A DNA stretch of 64,000 nucleotides from Taenia hydatigena (Eukaryota > Platyhelminthes > Cestoda > Cyclophyllidea > Taeniidae), in contig JADWOT020000003.1 of assembly GCA_036345935.2 (NCBI GenBank), positions 13,617,901 to 13,681,900 of the forward strand, given 5' to 3'. This document shows, in pieces, positions 1 through 13,519 of the stretch (its first letter is position 1; the number at the start of each line of letters is the position of its first letter). The notes under the pieces are model-generated. The model saw only the letters and a list, made by a program, of their open reading frames with translations. It searched no databases and was not told the DNA's origin. Both the position numbers and the translations under genes were made by a program.

Positions 1-1930
1 CCGTGGTGGACCAGGTAAAAGTGGTGACTGGCACTCTAAACGACCAGAGGGGAAGACTTGTCTTCTGCAGATAAGATTAAGAATAAGCATTTAAAAGAGA
101 TGCGAATCAACTTAAACAAATGCCATAAGATGTGTAAAGTCATGGAGCAGTGAATAGCAGTTTCAATTTTCTAATTACAATTAAATCTAACAGCATTGGT
201 CTCAAATGTTTTTCCCAGGATATTATACCGGCAATTTATGCGTTCGAGTGCATTACTGTGGTCCAGAAAAGATTCTGTGGAAAAAAAAAGAGAGTTCTCG
301 TGGCATTTTTTTCAGTTAGAAATTACGTTTGACAGTGATTGGTTCTTTCGATTGAGCCTCTCCATGAATTGCCATCTAGCGGGTTCCTCTGCTGCCTTGT
401 AATTCTGCATGTGCCAACGATACGCCAGCTTGCTTTGCTGATACGTCCACAGTCGCAAGCACAGTGAGCCTAAAGATAACTCAAATTTTTAGCAAAAATT
501 TTGATGCAAGAAAAAGTATGCTAAGACAGCTTATATCTGGGAGGGATTTCGTGCAATCTTCCACAACCAACGAAGTTAGTCTCTATAAGAAGATAAAATT
601 ATGGAAAGTTTTTTGCGATTTGGTAAGTAAGGTGTAAAGAACGTATTTCTTATTGCAGATCTAAGAGCTAAAAATGTAGATAATTTTTCGAACTTGTACC
701 AATAGGCCTAAAAGGCATATTTTGCGGTAAAAAGTCAAAATTGACTTTTTCTCAGTTAAATAAGTTTTCGAAAGACCAACCGAAAATAGGCGCAATGAAC
801 GCAAGGAAAACGGAGGCTGGGCTGTCAAAAAAGTAGGACCAAACAATGTCGCCGCAGGATTTGTTTAGCTTTTTAAATCGACAACCCTTCGCTTTGCAGA
901 GTGGACACATAATGAATGTGGTGCTGTCGAGTCGACAGACCTCCTTACTAAAAAGGGATTAAAAAATACATACTAGAGGAATTGATTCTGAGGAGTCGTA
1001 AGGAGAGTTCATGGTTTTCGGGTTAAACTTATCTGAACAAATTACATGTCAGCATGCCTTATTATGTCCTTTACTACACTAAGGTCGGTTTGATTCAGCT
1101 TCTAAGATTATCATAAACTTTATAAAATAATTCATTCTTAAAGTAGTAACTACCTTTGAAAGCTAGTCAAAGAAAGTAAGATGAAAATACCCCTCTGTGA
1201 GTAAAAGTGGCGTTGTTGTTGAAGAAAAAATCTTGATGTTACGCCTCAGCCTTACCTGGTAATCGTGTAAAATTGAAGTTGTAGCACTAGTGACACAGTA
1301 CACATTAACTAGTGGCACTGACAGCTGCAGCATATCTTAAGGGTCGGCTCCGTCGCAGTTTGCTGAGGAGGTACGTCCATGAACAGGGACAAAAGTAAGA
1401 TGTTGAACAAAATCGTAACCCTTGAAGACTCTTGTAACCCTGACTCTAGCCACCTACTCATATTAACTCGAGTATTGGAGAGCACTTGAAATAGTGATGG
1501 GTCGCTTAGCCGCAACAGCAAGCCACGTGAATGAAGCAAACGACTAAAAGCAGTCGGCTGCAGACCAGTACATAGGTGGTGATTTTGGCATTGGTTATTT
1601 CTGATCTACGGAATTGTTTCAACCTATCGCTACGTATGTACATCCATCCTATAGAACACGTAGCCCAAAGCACCTGGCAAACATAACTTTTCGTTAAAAC
1701 GTAAAGCAACAAATTTTTTCGAGACAGTAAAATCATTCTAGAAAGCTGGCACTTTTGAGAAACTATCATAAAAACGAACATAAAGCTAGCTTGATGGTTT
1801 TTAATAAAAGTGTTAACAAGTGTTTCTGCACCGAATACAAAAACCAGCATGCGTGAGAGCTTGATGTGTGGTAACTTTTAAGGTAATCTTATTTTTCGCA
1901 TTGAGAAGTCACTTCATTGTTCTCTTTCAG
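1..1930. other. No supported gene
   Basis: Short reading frames occur on both strands, but none has recognisable motifs together with splice borders. The last bases before 1931 form a good splice acceptor (pyrimidine-rich, ending ctttcag) and belong to the exon described next. Confidence 0.5.
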
Positions 1931-2132
1931 CCTTGTGAAAACATGCATTACTACATACCTTATCGAGAACGGACGACTTTGCAGGAAGACCGGAATCAAG
2001 GAGATGACAAGAGCCAAAATAAATATGAAGAGAAAACTCCAAATGTAGAATTCGATCCATGCAAAGCTGAATGCTACCTTCTCACCGAAGTAGCCCCTAC
2101 AAAAAACGTGATGAACAATCTCTGCGCACTAA
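1931..2132 (+). CDS. Internal exon, possibly Enhancer-of-zeste (EZH)-like
   Basis: A 202-nt exon candidate is bounded by a strong acceptor (ctctttcag) and a consensus donor (gtaagtgg). It is open in one frame for 67 codons plus one base and continues into the next exon. It encodes a charged, low-complexity stretch followed by the motif DPCKAECYLLTEV. In EZH/E(z) histone H3K27 methyltransferases, the segment after the Cys-rich region contains a comparable PCxxxCY(x)L motif (for example PCGPQCY in human EZH2). That similarity is the only basis for the name. I could not find the downstream SANT, CXC or SET exons in this window. The splice borders are seen directly; the family is a weak inference. 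It could equally be another nuclear protein. Confidence 0.4.
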
Positions 2133-5100
2133 GTAAGTGGCTTTGAGCAAAACCTAGTAGGGTAGTTTTAGCATGATTTCACGGATAGTCAAGAATCTGC
2201 AAACTTTTAAATAAAACAATGAAGAGATTAATGCGTACCTTATTGAATCAAATTTTTGGAGCGTGAGGATTTTTCTTCCCGAGGCCCAGTTTTTCACCAG
2301 TTCTGAACGATGCGAATCCGCCTTGGGCTTTTGGATATGCGTAACATAATTTATTAGAATTGTTGATTATTATTAAAAAAAAATCTTTTTTCAGTCGTTC
2401 ATTATCAAACGATAGGTATCAGAGAAACTTAAGTGCTTTATAGCTAGTGAATTGCCAGAGCTTTGCAAACTCACTTCATGCAACGAAAATGTTGCGAGAA
2501 TAACCTTCTTCTTTAGGAGTTCCTCGTTGCTGCACGACTTTGAGAGGAGCGGTGTCTTTTTTGACGAACTGAACTTCTTTAACTATTATAAATTGCATAG
2601 GTTTATTCATTTATAAATTTTAAATCAAATTGTTTTTGCATCGTGTTTTAAATTGAGTGATTACCTGTTTTAAGAAAGTGACTTTAACTTTATATGTGCA
2701 AGCACCCAAAACCGAATAAGTGGTAAAAATTTCGAATACGCATTTCTATTAGGACTGTTATATTGAGCAGGCATACGAGTTACAGTCGGTAAGTACGTGA
2801 CTGATGTAAATAGAACAGACTGGCAAAACTAAGCGCGCTTATAGCAACTGTTTGAGCTAAACTACCTCTGGATGGTAATAGTTACAGGCAAGGCATTGCA
2901 CCCTTGGATTACGTGTAATTCCTTAAAACATTTGAAGACAAGAGATTTATTGAATCGTGAGAAGAAATCATGGCAACATATTTTTGGGATCGCAGTAATC
3001 CTTATTTTCCTTTGTAATGTGCAAGTTTTCCATTGTACATTTTTCACTGCTTTGGGACTTGATGCACAGGCAATCGCAACATTTGAATCCGATAATCCTG
3101 TAGATTTATTCAATTTTTTTATTTTTAACGAGTCACTTCATGGAACCTTCGTTCAGTTCTTGTATTTAAGGACTTACTGATTGCCTATGAAGTCAGAACT
3201 ACGTTAGAATGATTATCCATTCTCATGGATACAAATGTAGTAGATATTTTACAGTCGCCTTTACTCGAGTAAATATTAAGTCGTATGTTACTAGCCCTAC
3301 AAGAATAGTTGGTTTGTCAGAGGGAAGAGGTCCTACTGCGCAAGAAAATCCTTCAGACTTAGTAAATATGCAGAACTCAAAAAAATTTAGAAATAGGTCA
3401 CTTGATTGTTTCAGAAGTGACTCATATTATATTGCAAAAGCAGCGACATACGCAATCGTCAAGACTTGGATTGGAAACTTGGTTGAGAATGTATTCCACG
3501 GCCAATATCCTTTCCAAAGGGGTAAAGAAATCCCCATTGCACTCTGAAAATCCTTCAAAACTAAAAATTGAAAATTAACATAAGATTGCTAGGGAACTTC
3601 ATGTATTTTTAAACAGAATCAAATAAATGGGAATGCATTCCCAAATTAGGTTAGATACAACTTATATCCACCGATTTGTTTCATCTCATTCTCAACTACG
3701 ATATGCTTATTTTGATGCCCCAGTTTCGCCATCTGTCATCAGGTACGTCTCAAAAGACTGGAATTCTCATTCCACCCTAAGCAATGACCCACTGCTTCTC
3801 CTTTAAATCCTTTAGGTTCATCCACTACTCAGATCTCACATGTACCTCTTTTCTCATTAGTAAGACAGCCATGATGAACGGTTTCGCTTTAGCTTCGCCA
3901 CACGTTAATGAACAAGTCTTGTAGAAACGATGTAGCACACGCCAATTTTATGTGCAATTTGGATGCAAATACAATGGAACAGCAAATGATCTACAGTATT
4001 TCCATTTCCCACAACAGGCAAGGAGGACAAGAAATTCCGGCAGTCGGTCAGCCGATCAGCTTGGCGGCCAGCTGCATTAAAGTGCATGGCATGTCTTTAA
4101 GAATCGAGAGTAATTAAGATAAAGTAGCAATGTGCTCCTAATTACTTAGTTGTTACCAACTTTCTACAAATATAGACGCATGACGATCTACTTAATCACT
4201 TAAGCTGCATTGCGCAAGGTCTGTTATCGTTCGTCATGCTCTCTTTAATGCCATTTCATAATATTTTTGAGAACAATGCTTGATTTGAGGATCAAATTGA
4301 ATTTAGTTTATAAAGTAGACAACCTCGGATTACATCTGTCGTGTTTGTACGACCAGCATTCAATCGCGTGCGGAAGTGGTTAAAGAGATTAACAAAGATT
4401 ACCGAGCCAATAAACCGAAGCATTTACCAACTCACGATGCCTCACTAAATGCTATTACAATGAACATTCAAGTGCTAACATAAAAATATTGTAGTAAATA
4501 CAATTTTCTACAAAAAGGCGGCTTACGCGGATTTTCTGGAAATTGAAAAGGGAATGTACGCTGCCTTATCCCGAGAATCCTAAATTAAAAAATAGCCTAA
4601 ATCACTCAATTTCTGATTTAATGTACCTTTTACGAAAACTAAGCACTCAAATTCAAAAGGCTTTGGCATCAACTGTACCTTGCAGCAATTCTCTAATTAC
4701 TACATCGTTAACATCAGTTATCTTAGTATTTGCCGCATTGTAGTACTCTTCCGTTTATCAGTCATCCTAGCATTATATTACTTCTGCAAAAAAAGGTGGC
4801 AAAGTTCGGCTAGCTCTGTTGAAGTAAGCAAAACTATCAGCCAAGTTTTGTGGCTGTCACACATTGGTATTACAAAAAAGGCATCTATTGTAGTTGAATG
4901 ACGCAGTAAAGACTAAATTATGAGGAAAAAACAAAACTGTGTCAGCATTTCACAAGCTGCGAAATTTGAGTTCTACATAGTGAGAACTAGCGGCGACACA
5001 GACCGCATTCTGATGGATTTAATGGGTCTCTGAGAGATGCTTGCAGTAGCTCCATTTGAGATTGCAATGTCCTCTTTATTGAGCACTGCTCAGTCTTCAG

Positions 5101-8100
5101 TTTTACGACTCGGAAATATTAAACGTCCGTATAAATGTTAAATTCATTCCGGTTTCGCAGTTAGTCACAATTTGCGGAAAGGTCACAGTCAAAGTAAAGG
5201 GTTGACGGTAAATAGGCTGTAGACGACGATTAAAAGTAAGAAAAATAATGTAAAAGTTCAGAATATGTTTCAGTTGTACTACCAAAATTCACTTCAGTTT
5301 TGCTAATGATCCAGCAATGATCCTCGCGATGCCTCTTCACAATCAAAGCAATGTATCATGGAACAGATCATCGGCCAAGGATGGCAGAGTCAATCAAGAC
5401 CCGCGTTCCAAAGGTTGATGAGTTTGTCTTTTGGCAGCCGTGCCAATTTTGATCACTCTGTCTTGAGTATTAGTGTCGTGAGGTCAGATTCGTTCGACTC
5501 AAAGCGTATTTTAAAAGGATTGCCCACAAAATTTATGGACTTTAAGACCAAGGTCTCTACAAAGATTGTTGACATGCAAAATACTCCAGCCATAGAGCGT
5601 TTATTAGCAATAAATGATGAGTCAGACTTATCAAGCGAAAAATATCAGAGATCTCACCGTTATCAGATCTTATTTCCTCCTTGTAATGCTAAAAACAACC
5701 TTGCGCGCTTTTAGTAAACATCAACTTAGGTTGCTCTTTGGCCATTAAATCAAGAGGATGATCATAGCAAGCGCTAAGGGTAGCGCAAAAGCGATGGTTA
5801 ACAGAATCACAATTTTCCATATAGAAATAATCAGACGACCAATATTTCCACCCTCCGAATTATGAGCACAACAAAATTCCTTGAAGACAGCAAATTAAGA
5901 ATATACAATGACTTGAACGATTTACCTTAAACTTGAGCAAGTTCTCAAAATTGTACATACGATAATGTTCGACACTAGCAAAAATCCTAGCTGTTGGCAG
6001 GATTTAACAGCACCATATGCTAAAGTAGTTCACCTGATCTTGTGCATAAGTTGATTACCTTTTGAACGATTCATGTAATTGTGCTTATCTTCTCATCTAC
6101 AGCTAGTAGATCGCCCTCAGTCTTCCTAGAGTCTATGAGAAGTCACATAGTATAGCAGAATGCATATTAATTATATGTAGAAAGACTGAGAGTGTACTCG
6201 TATGGTTCAAAGGCCATATCGCGCTTATGGAAATAAAATCTGTAAGAGCTAAAGCGCCTGCGTAACCTGACAAGTCATCAAAGTACCACATTAGTGAGAT
6301 ACTGAGATAAAAGTCCTGTTGTATGCAAACGGATCCGAAATTACAGCATTTTTGTGCATTAAAGAAGCAGCAATAGCTCAGTACTTGAGTAAACTTTTTC
6401 TAATTGCAAAATAAAAGTCAGTTACTACCTGTTCACATCTTTTTGTCTCCTTTTTAAGCGTGTATAAGACCACCATTTTATGGAAAACATACACATTTCG
6501 AGTTTTTACACACCAAGATCACCGATATAATTTATCACCTTTGTTTTAAAAAATATCAAACTTACGGTAGCCTTCTGGAAGTGCAAAATTTCAGCAATGT
6601 GAAGCAAAGGTTCCCATTTGACATGCAGTTTTGCAAAGATCAACTTTTTTTTTTCAAAAGCGCTCACATTTGAGTCTACACTGAATTCCCTTGCTGGTTC
6701 ATTATCGTTCTTTTCAATCTATGACAGAGAATATACATCTTATTATTATAATAAAGTGCAAGTGAGTTTTCATCCTAGAAGATCAACTATTCAGCAAACC
6801 GTTTTAAGTATTTTATTTTGTGGTTTAATTAGGTCTTTTGCTGCAAAATATTTTGGAGCCAAACCACGTCTTTTGCCCTTGCAGATTTGTAATGAGTAGC
6901 CATGCTACCTATTATAACACAGTAGTAGCTGGCGTATAATTCATGGACCACTCAGTACACGGCCAACGAAAATAACAGCCAATGGTTGTAATTTTTGCAC
7001 GGGGATGAGAAAGGGCATGGTGATGAACGCATCTTCTTGCAAACATCGATGCTGAAGGTGGAAATACGTGAACTTAAGATAGACCTCAAGTGGTAACATG
7101 TTAGAATCTAATGAACAGAATCTAATTATTGCAAGTTTGTGCAAAATATCCTGTTTTATCTAGTCAAAAGGAATAAATAACAAAAGAAAGAAAGAAGTCC
7201 TACTTGCTGTAAATATTTTTAAACAACTTTGACCACGGGGTGTCACTGGACAGTGCATATCCCTACAGCTTGACTTCAATGTTTTGACACACACTTGCGG
7301 CAAAACTCATTCTTTCCTATTATATAACACTATGATTCCCATTTACAGTTGAATATGCAGTCAATAGTACCGCTTGAATTAGAAAAAGACGATGAGTCAA
7401 GAGGACAGATGGTAACTGGCCTTTTTCTGTGCTTTTACGGCTATTCGACACTTGTTCGCTCTCAGCGAACAATATTTTAAGCTTTCCAGTTTATTAATCA
7501 ACTGGTTGTTGGGCTGTCTCAATCCACGGGCGTCTCGTCGAATAGAGAGGGTCAATGTGAGCGTAGAAGTTTTCTTTAAAAACCTGTGTTGGCAAAAATC
7601 TTAAAAACCAGTTCTCTAGAAAAGGCAAATGTTTACAAAGCAGGCTTCAGAAGCAATGCTGTGTCGGTGGCTAGGACAAGAAATTCATGCTGCAAAGCTG
7701 ATACATTTTAGTGATGGGACAGTAATGCATTTTTGACCTACTTTTGCCTCCTACATCCACAATGCAGCCCCGTCTACACCGACTCGGCCTACAGGTGCTC
7801 AAGGACAGTATTAGGTAGCAATGGGTTTTCACTGATGCCTTAAAAACGGCAGACCGCAGACACCAGATCCACTTAAGGAACATTACGTATACCGGTAGTG
7901 ACAACGCGAATCAACGTTGCAGTAGTTCTCCAATTTCGACAATTGGGTTAGCGGACACTCCCAATTCACACTTCCTTCCATCACGACAATTATACAGTGG
8001 CTTGGCATTTGTTTCTAAACGTGATGAACTTTACAGAGCCTTCAATATCCTTGGTAGGTGGTTCTGTCCTGCGGCGTGGTCTTATAGCTTCCGTTTCTTA

Positions 8101-8616
8101 ATTTTGCGCCTTGGTGTGGCTCCAAAGGACATTTGCGAAAAAAATACAGTATGTCTTGAAGTCCAGCTACATTTCCTGATGATTTTTGAATAATTCTGAC
8201 TTAAAATTTTGCTGACCATACATCTTTACTTCAAAACATTACCTATGCGAGACATTTTGCTACTTGCAAACGCATAATTCGAAAAGATTCAAAATCTGGC
8301 AATCGATTTTATGTGAAATAATCCCGAGATTAGACCAACACTTTTAGGGCGCTTGAATTTAGCGCCCAACTCCTTCTAATAGGAATATTAAACAATGTCT
8401 GGAGAAGAGATTATTTGAAGTTGCATGAGCGGACCAGTGGATCAGAACGCCACGGAGAATGAGAAGCCTATACCAGCTAAAAGACGGTTCCAGTAATATA
8501 GCTTGCCTACACATTGGCGCTTGGGAAATGGGAAGCGCACTAGAATTTAACTTGTGGGTAACTAGCTCGAAATTTTGTCAAAATGTAAGAAATTGACAAT
8601 TGGAATCTCTAAGTTT
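2133..8616. other. No supported gene; possible large intron
   Basis: Several ORFs of 60-118 codons occur (for example 3209-3547 and 5358-5714 on plus), but none shows family motifs or paired splice sites that I trust. If the 1931-2132 exon is real, this could be intron of the same gene. No repeat stood out here. Confidence 0.35.
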
Positions 8617-8819
8617 TTAGATGCTTTCCAAATACCTTCCCATTTGCTTTCTTTTGCAACCAGCTAATAGCGCACTCCGTTTCGGGGCAACCGCTTTCAA
8701 TGTGTGGAGAATAAATGCGATAAAACTAGATGAAATATTGAAATGCAGAAAAGGGAGAAGATGTGTGCTAACAAGACTAAACAGTAAAAATATTCTTAAA
8801 GCAGTCTTTTTGTGAATAC

Positions 8820-9850
8820 GGGGTGCATTAACCCATTCCAATATGAGTTTTTTTGTCGGCTAAAATTTCGGAAGACAATATTTGCAATCGGTTGAGATAA
8901 ATAAGTTACGATGGTTAGTCATCTCAACAGCGGAGTGACTTCATTTAGCTTCTAAACAGCAAACGTGAGTCAGGATTTAACAGGGCTCTTTAATGGTCAC
9001 CTTCCTTACTTAACTGCTTTTATGCGTCACGAAATCTGCACATGAGGTGGACAATTTCGCCTACTAAAAGCTTCTACAGTAGTAACACACAAGATCTATT
9101 ACTTCAGTCGTGACACCCATTTTATTTGGATGCTTTACCATCTGAATCGTTGCTAAAAAATGCAGAGTAGCTAGTGATTTGCGAATTGTTAATGATAGGA
9201 TGGAATGAAAAGGACACTTCTTATCAAACACTGATTAACCATCAAGTAAGTTTGCGGGGTAGCGCTACTTTTCTATGGATCGGTAGCCACCGTTACGTTA
9301 GGCGCCACTGAAGGTTCCAAATCGTCCTTGAGTCAGCCTGGATTTGTTCTCATCACTGACAGTGGCATGCGATTCTTTGCTATAGAATATAACCTCTCAT
9401 CGCCAGAGTCAAAGTATTACTAAAATCCCATTTGGAAAAATTCTTTGTTTACTCCAGCTTCCTTTTTCAAGCTGCTATTGGACATTCGTCCCTAGGGTTC
9501 ACCAGAGGACTAGCCCTGGTTTTATTTAGGGTGATTTTCCTTGTACTTCCAATAGTTAGTTTATAGTTAGGAGTTTGCGGTGCACCAAGCATTTACGAAA
9601 CCATTTTAAGTAGACGAGGCAGTGCTTTGGGAATGTGAACAACTGAACGGATCGTTTCTAGACGCCCACTGATGTGTTTGTTATCTTAAAGGCCGTTGGA
9701 ATCAAAAAGCCATGTCTTATCACGGACCAGTCAGAAAGCAGTCTGAAAGGGGCAATTTTCTGTGAGGTGAATGAAGTGAAGAGCAAAATGAAGGTCTTGG
9801 AAGTCAGTGCCGCTTGTCAATGCGTTTAGGATGAATCCTTTTCTTTGACC
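8820..9850 (+). repeat. Diverged direct repeat, copy A
   Basis: This stretch aligns collinearly, base for base over long blocks, with 13520-14850. Shared landmarks include a cggctaaaattt block near the start, a tgattaaccatcaa-type block about 400 nt in, a gccactgaaggtt block about 480 nt in, and an aaaggccgttggaa-type block near the end. Small indels are scattered throughout. Neither copy has a long coding frame, so this looks like a noncoding segmental duplication or two old copies of a dispersed element. Confidence 0.75.
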
Positions 9851-10787
9851 TCTGATGTTTTGAATCTTGGTTAATTTTGGAGCCAATAATTAGGTTAGCC
9901 ATCGTTTCTGCTCAAAATCATGGCATTTTGCCAATCAGGTAATAGGCTTTTTCCAGAAGGGAGGCCATTGGTCCTTACAACCTCGGTAGAAATGATTTAT
10001 CTACTCATCTCCGCTCAGAGGGCGACTGCGCAAAAGTAATTTAGCCATGGTAGTGGCATACATTGAAGTTAAGTTCTTCTTCAGGTAAATAAGACCTTTT
10101 GAAATAAAAATAAATGCGCTTGCTTGGAGTTGTAGTTTTTTATTAACTTCTTGTAATGCAAAGAACTAATCTTCAAAAAAATCTCCATAGTGCGCTATAA
10201 CTTTTGATTATCTGATTAACCTGTTCTCCGCTTCAATTTACTCTTTAGCTAGAGATCTGGAAAGTATCTTCAACCGAATTAGGTCACAGACTCATCAACT
10301 TCCCATAAGTTGGCCTTCAGCTACTAAAGGTGAAATTAGTAAATTGTTTATTCTTTGCTACAGGTAGCCTTTAACAACTCCCTGTCTAAATTAAAATGAA
10401 GTTAATTGCGGTGTACACGGCTCTCCTATTTAGCATGACTTCAGATTGCCTTCGCCTTCAGTCGGAGTGGTAAACGGGTCACGACGTTGGGTGCTGCATA
10501 GATCGCTTCACGTTTCTCACTTGCAACGTCTAGAACCCTCACAAGAAGCTCATCATTCCCGCGTTTGATGGGAATGTCTGTGTGCAATCCCACTGAACTT
10601 GACTTTTGTGCTACTTTGTCCTGGCCTCATAATCCTTTTCGAGGAGACTTATTTAAATGACAAAATCACAATTTCGATAGGAAGCAAGTTCTTTTACTTT
10701 ATAATGCTAGCAAGGGCACTAAACCATAAATTAATAAAACTCAAACTTTTGCTCTATAAGGTATAAAAAAGTCATGATAACTTGATT

Positions 10788-11090
10788 TTAAAATTCATAA
10801 TTGCAAAAATAAGTATCCTTTTTGTTTAGAAAGTCCCTTCCTTTTTTAAATTCAGCTATGCTAAAGCACTTTGTTGACAAAGATTGTCGCTTCGGATGGT
10901 TTACTTCTAAGAGTAAATCGGTGTAGTCACTCCTGCCCTCAAACGATTCTCTCACCTCAATATCAACGCCGTGTTGGAGGAGGTTGGCTAAGAAGTCCTT
11001 GCACGGCTTCTCGTTGGAAGGAGAGGAAAAATGGAAGGCGATCACGTAGTCAACGCGACGGATGCCATCGGAAAAGTACATCAGTTTCGC
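10788..11090 (-). CDS. Anoctamin (TMEM16) N-terminal dimerisation-domain exon, partial
   Basis: Anoctamins are multi-pass membrane proteins that act as calcium-activated chloride channels or lipid scramblases. This minus-strand frame starts after a plausible acceptor (tttcttcaag). It begins KLMYFSDGIRRVDYVIAF, matching the hallmark DGxRRxDYV motif that opens the anoctamin cytosolic N-terminal domain. About 25 residues later comes FLANLLQHGVDIEV, the position of the family's F..NLL..G..LE helix. Then comes a strand ending in NHP, near the family's xHxPW segment, and an SIAEF motif. The frame closes at 10788; the true 3' splice border is unclear, and a gtgaga just after the DIE codons is an alternative donor. 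No transmembrane exons were found in the window, so this is either one exon among very large introns or a stranded fragment. Confidence 0.6.
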   Translation of the reverse strand, partial: AKLMYFSDGIRRVDYVIAFHFSSPSNEKPCKDFLANLLQHGVDIEVRESFEGRSDYTDLLLEVNHPKRQSLSTKCFSIAEFKKGRDFLNKKDTYFCNYEF

Positions 11091-11219
11091 CTTGAAGAAA
11101 AGTTACTAAGATCAATCGAACAATTTCCTAATCCAGTGTTTTCATTTATAAAGGTAAAGAATTTAAGATAAGTAAACAAACCAATAAAAAATAAGGATTT
11201 CTAGCAAGGTTAAAGGCCT

Positions 11220-11510
11220 GTATTGAAGGGCTGAGTAAAAAGAGAGATCGATGGATCAACGGACGAATGGATAAAGAAGTCGATTAGTAAATGGGAAGAG
11301 GGAGGTTCGCAGCAGAATTTTGTGTAAAATGGATATAATTTATCTTCAAAGAATAGATTAGCAGGTTTAAAGTGGAAGGTTAGGGTGCAGTACAAACGGA
11401 CATGTAAATAGGGTAAGATAAACAATTGGTCTCTGATAAAAATAGATCATGGGAGAGTCGCCATCTAAACATGTAGAACTTGAGTGGATGGAAGAATAAA
11501 TAGATATTGG
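11220..11510. repeat. Degenerate GGAT-type low-complexity tract
   Basis: Short GATGGAT, GATCGATGGAT, GGATGGAA and related words recur irregularly over about 290 nt. This resembles a decayed tetranucleotide satellite. Similar tracts occur at about 25.49, 54.05, 56.84, 58.29 and 58.92 kb. Confidence 0.45.
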
Positions 11511-11744
11511 ATTGATGCCGTTTACCTAGGTAGGTGCAATATGAGCCTATCTTCGAATGCCTGATAAGTAATAGTTTTGTAGAGTAGACGGCATGACGTA
11601 TCACTAATTATCACGGGGCCAGTATTTATTCCTTAATAAATAATGAGCAAACAGGACTTGTCCCAGGTAGGTGGCGAAGTAAACCCATCCTTTAGAACCC
11701 AATGCTTAAATGTTCTTAAAATATTGGAATAAATCCACCTAATA

Positions 11745-12062
11745 GTTAAGAAAAGTAGGCAGTCTACAACACTCACCATTGCTCTGCGTTCGTAAAATGA
11801 GCAAACTTGACATTATTATGCAAATCCAGTCAAGGTCATTACTGTGATTGGACGCTCAGTGAATGGCTTTGTGGATGAACAGCCAATAAGGGAATGAGTC
11901 GAAGTCGGGTATGCCAGACCAGAACGTGCGTTGTGCACCATCCTTCTCCAAATAAGCGCGTATGAGCCTGTTCGCTTCTAGTAGACCTGCACATCTTGTT
12001 GTGTTAGCGATCGTATCTTCTGTGCTTATAAATGAGTTTGCACGAAAAAATTATGGCAAGGC
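11745..12062 (+). repeat. Inverted repeat, copy B
   Basis: This is homologous to the reverse complement of 15055-15375. Shared blocks include caacactcaccattgctc, gtgattggacgctca, gtgcgttgtgcacca and cgtatgagcctgttcgct. No coding frame is conserved. The two copies point toward each other with diverged repeat A' lying between them. Confidence 0.75.
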
Positions 12063-12099
12063 GCCTCGTGATTATCGTAGTTGTTATGATTAGCTAAAT

Positions 12100-13500
12100 T
12101 TGCAGGAACTAACATGAGAAAAACTATTAAAACTACGGGAATGTTTGGCAACCACTTAGTTTAAGCTGGCACAATTGGCATACTTGAATGGATCATTCCC
12201 CTCCAAATCGAATTTTTACTCCACTGTCGATGCCCATGACTATAATTATCCCGTTGTCAGACAAAATTCCCGTTAGTAGTGCCAGTGGATGCGTGATATT
12301 TAATGAAACCTTGAAATTCGAATCTGAATGCTTTATTTAAACTACAGTGGAGACAAACTCAGCCGCTTACTGACAATGCGTATGAATGGCATAAGGGTTT
12401 TAGAGACCACCCTCGCTGAGGGAGCTTCTGCCTTATCAAAACGGCAGTCATTTGTGTGACAAAATAATTACCGGATGATTCGTTCGTCATTAGGAAGAAG
12501 AAGAGAAAAGCCTTTCTGCAAAGTCGATGAAGGTAGGAGAATCACTCAAGAAAGGTGGTGATTTTGAACGATTTTTTACGAATGAGGAAATCTGAGCCGT
12601 CCATATGCATGCCAATTGCCTTATATTCGTGTAAGAAAGTTATTTATGGCCGTGACTCTAGGGATCAACAAGAATAATTTCATTAAGCTAGTTAACCGCA
12701 CAAATTTTAGAACTTTACGTGGCTAGTCCCAAATTGAACTACTGTGCTAACCAATCGGTGGTATGTACTCATTTAACAAACCCGAATGGGACAAATAAAT
12801 AAATAAAGCGTCTTCCGGTGAAAAGATAAGTGCAAACTGGTATTCCTTTTTAGCCCAAATCGATGAAATAACTAAGAAGATCCGCATGCTGATGTGTATA
12901 TAATCGCGCCTAAAACTTGGCAAATCTCCATCTAGTTGCAAGTGCTTAGTCGCACACAGGATTACTGTCATACCGGTCAAATTCATTAAGATGAAGCATT
13001 AGCCAAAATTGTCATTCAACATGCCAAAGGTCCTCGTAAAAACTTCTATAACAGGCAAAAATCTCGATAGCAAAACCAAGAGCATAAATTTTTCAAAATC
13101 ATACCTACCAGCTTAAATCGGCAGCGTTATCTTCTGACTGACCTAGTCTATGCACAAAGAGTAGACTAATAGACATTTTAAATACAATGTACGAGATGGT
13201 GAGTAGGGTAGCCATTGTAGATTCAGAAGGGGATCAGGCGGCTCCAGGAGTTCCTTGCATCCAAACCAACTTAGTGAAGTTATTGAAATAAAAAAATGAT
13301 AAGATGTTTGACATTGTTGCTCCAAAGTGTGGAAGTTGTGAATAAGAAGGTATTTATTACATCAGGAACTGCACTTTTTCATTATTTTTAGTCTCATATG
13401 GGTCTTTCCAGTCTTCCAAGTTGCAAGAACGAAGTGGAGTAGAATGCAGAGAAATAGTAAACTGTGTAAAAGGCAAAGGGTCTAACAGGCTCAAAAAGTT
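12100..13500. other. No supported gene
   Basis: Only short, motif-free reading frames lie between repeat B and repeat A'. I see no convincing splice-bordered exon or further repeat. Confidence 0.4.
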
Positions 13501-13519
13501 AAAATATTCTCGACGCAGT

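Noticed and set aside
3209..3547. 112-codon plus ORF considered as a SANT-type exon following the EZH-like exon
   Set aside because: The expected tryptophan and cysteine pattern of the EZH SANT segment is not present, and the splice borders are unclear.
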